DNA from: Scatophagus argus
Taxonomy: Eukaryota > Chordata > Actinopteri > Scatophagidae
Direction of reading: 5' to 3'
Assembly: GCF_020382885.2 (NCBI RefSeq)
Contig: NC_058513.1
Location: 6,649,408-6,713,407, forward strand
DNA: 64,000 bases
The notes beneath the pieces are model-generated. The model did not search any database. It worked only from the letters and a program-made list of their open reading frames with translations, and was not told the origin of the DNA. Both the position numbers and the translations under genes were made by a program. Of the stretch, positions 52,801 through 64,000 are shown one piece after another. The first letter of the stretch is position 1, and every line of letters begins with the position of its first letter.

Positions 52801-52998
52801 CACTTATTACCTGTTGTGATTATCTACACGTACGTAAAGTTTATTTCCATTCTGTTTGCTATAGAGGACGTGGTCTCTGTTCCTGTTGGTTTGAGTGTCT
52901 CTGTGTGTGATCTTGGCACTTTGGTTGTGGAGAGCAGAGTGAAAATGGAGCTGACAGGCTTGTCGGTTTGGCCCGACGTTCATCCGTATTTCTTGCTT
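49893..52998 (-). other. Probable GRID2IP 3' UTR and flank, no ORF seen
   Basis: A/T-rich sequence after the GRID2IP stop. No exon, RNA gene or clear repeat could be supported. It is assigned to the 3' UTR by position only. Confidence 0.4.
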
Positions 52999-63246
<10,248 letters not shown>

Positions 63247-63340
63247 CTGTGAGGAAGGAAATCAAAGATGGTTGCTATCAGGGCAGTCCTTGTAGGTATT
63301 TGAAGTTCACTCTGCAGATGTTTGCACCAACAATTTCTAA

Positions 63341-63397
63341 CTGGATGACTTGGCTTTTATGTTACAAACAGTATAACATAAACGCCAAGTCGTCCAG
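63341..63397. repeat. 24-bp-arm hairpin in a GRID2IP intron
   Basis: The arms CTGGATGACTTGGCTTTTAT... and ...ATAAACGCCAAGTCGTCCAG pair over 24 positions with two mismatches, around a 9-nt loop. It sits about 95 bases upstream (in transcript terms) of the GRID2IP exon 63246-62945. The size is near that of a short microRNA precursor but the flanks pair poorly. Function unknown. Confidence 0.75.
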
Positions 63398-64000
63398 TAT
63401 ATTCCCTTCAAGAAACTAGCGTGACATTTTCGGTCATGTTGTTGCCTTGAAGATTCTTTTTACTGGGAAGTTACCATGGCAACACAAAGATAAACTGCAG
63501 GCTTATACACACATATGGACTATAGAATCTAGTAGCTCTAACACAGTGAAAAATCAGTGGTTCCTTAGCCATGTTAAAATCAGAATGGTAAAAACAATTT
63601 GTTTAAACAGTTGATTTGATAAATATTAAGTCAGTCATAATCACAAGGCTGCAGATGAGGAAATCATGTGAAGATTGCTGATACATGTGACATTTTTAGT
63701 GGGTGAGTGGATGGATATTTGTCACCTGTAATAACCAATGTCCAATGTGTCATTACCAATCACATGAACATTCTTTCCCATTTAGCAGCTTGTATTTACA
63801 ACAAATGTAACAAGACATGAACATGGCATCAGTCATGTGCCATCGAGGTCCAAAGTTGCAGTGTTCATTCCTGCCAAGTACTACATCTGATTTCAATTCG
63901 CTCTACAAATGGATCGAGCCTAAATGGCACATGGTTGTATACCAGTGATGAAAGCATGTGTCTGAAAGCATGTGCGAATTGTGTGTGTGTGCATGTCATT
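63398..64000. other. GRID2IP intron running off the right edge
   Basis: I find no further exon, RNA gene or recognised repeat in the last 600 bases. The upstream exons encoding the delphilin PDZ domains should lie beyond the window. Confidence 0.5.

Overview
The window is nuclear DNA from a ray-finned fish, most likely a percomorph. The evidence is split genes with GT-AG introns, teleost-type haemoglobin chains, Tc1-like transposon debris and dispersed repeats I recognise from fish genomes. The gene order (beta-globin, alpha-globin, two AQP8 genes, LCMT1, ARHGAP17) matches what is known of the teleost 'LA' globin locus. I rebuilt the exons by hand from reading frame, splice sites and remembered family sequence. 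Every complete model keeps phase from ATG to stop.

Region by region: 0.6-4.6 kb holds a beta-globin (minus) and an alpha-globin (plus) arranged head to head, with an intron-containing tRNA-Ile(UAU) gene antisense inside alpha-globin intron 1. 4.9-12.1 kb holds two tandem AQP8 aquaporin genes (minus), both 260 aa; each has a change in a different one of its two NPA pore motifs. 12.5-14.0 kb is repeat debris. 14.1-20.8 kb is LCMT1 (minus, 11 exons), the PP2A leucine carboxyl methyltransferase. 21.5-22.0 kb is a decayed C2H2 zinc-finger fragment. 22.4-49.9 kb is ARHGAP17 (plus, 20 exons, 885 aa), a BAR-RhoGAP protein, with two GC-AG introns. 49.9-63.2 kb is the 3' part of GRID2IP/delphilin (minus, 12 exons seen), covering the proline-rich FH1 region and the whole FH2 domain. 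Its PDZ-coding 5' exons lie beyond the right edge.

The genes do not form a pathway. The two globins supply the subunits of one tetramer and probably share control sequence in the 1.8 kb between them. The others are conserved neighbours. ARHGAP17 and GRID2IP converge tail to tail. Mobile DNA is modest: several internally deleted Tc1-like copies, a 526-bp element with long inverted ends, a hairpin-type element in LCMT1 intron 1 and dispersed fish repeats. I saw no retrovirus-like element, CRISPR array or rRNA. I did not find a clearly new biological system. The strongest points for follow-up are the aquaporin pore-motif changes, the tRNA gene inside a globin intron and the unexplained hairpin near 63.35 kb.
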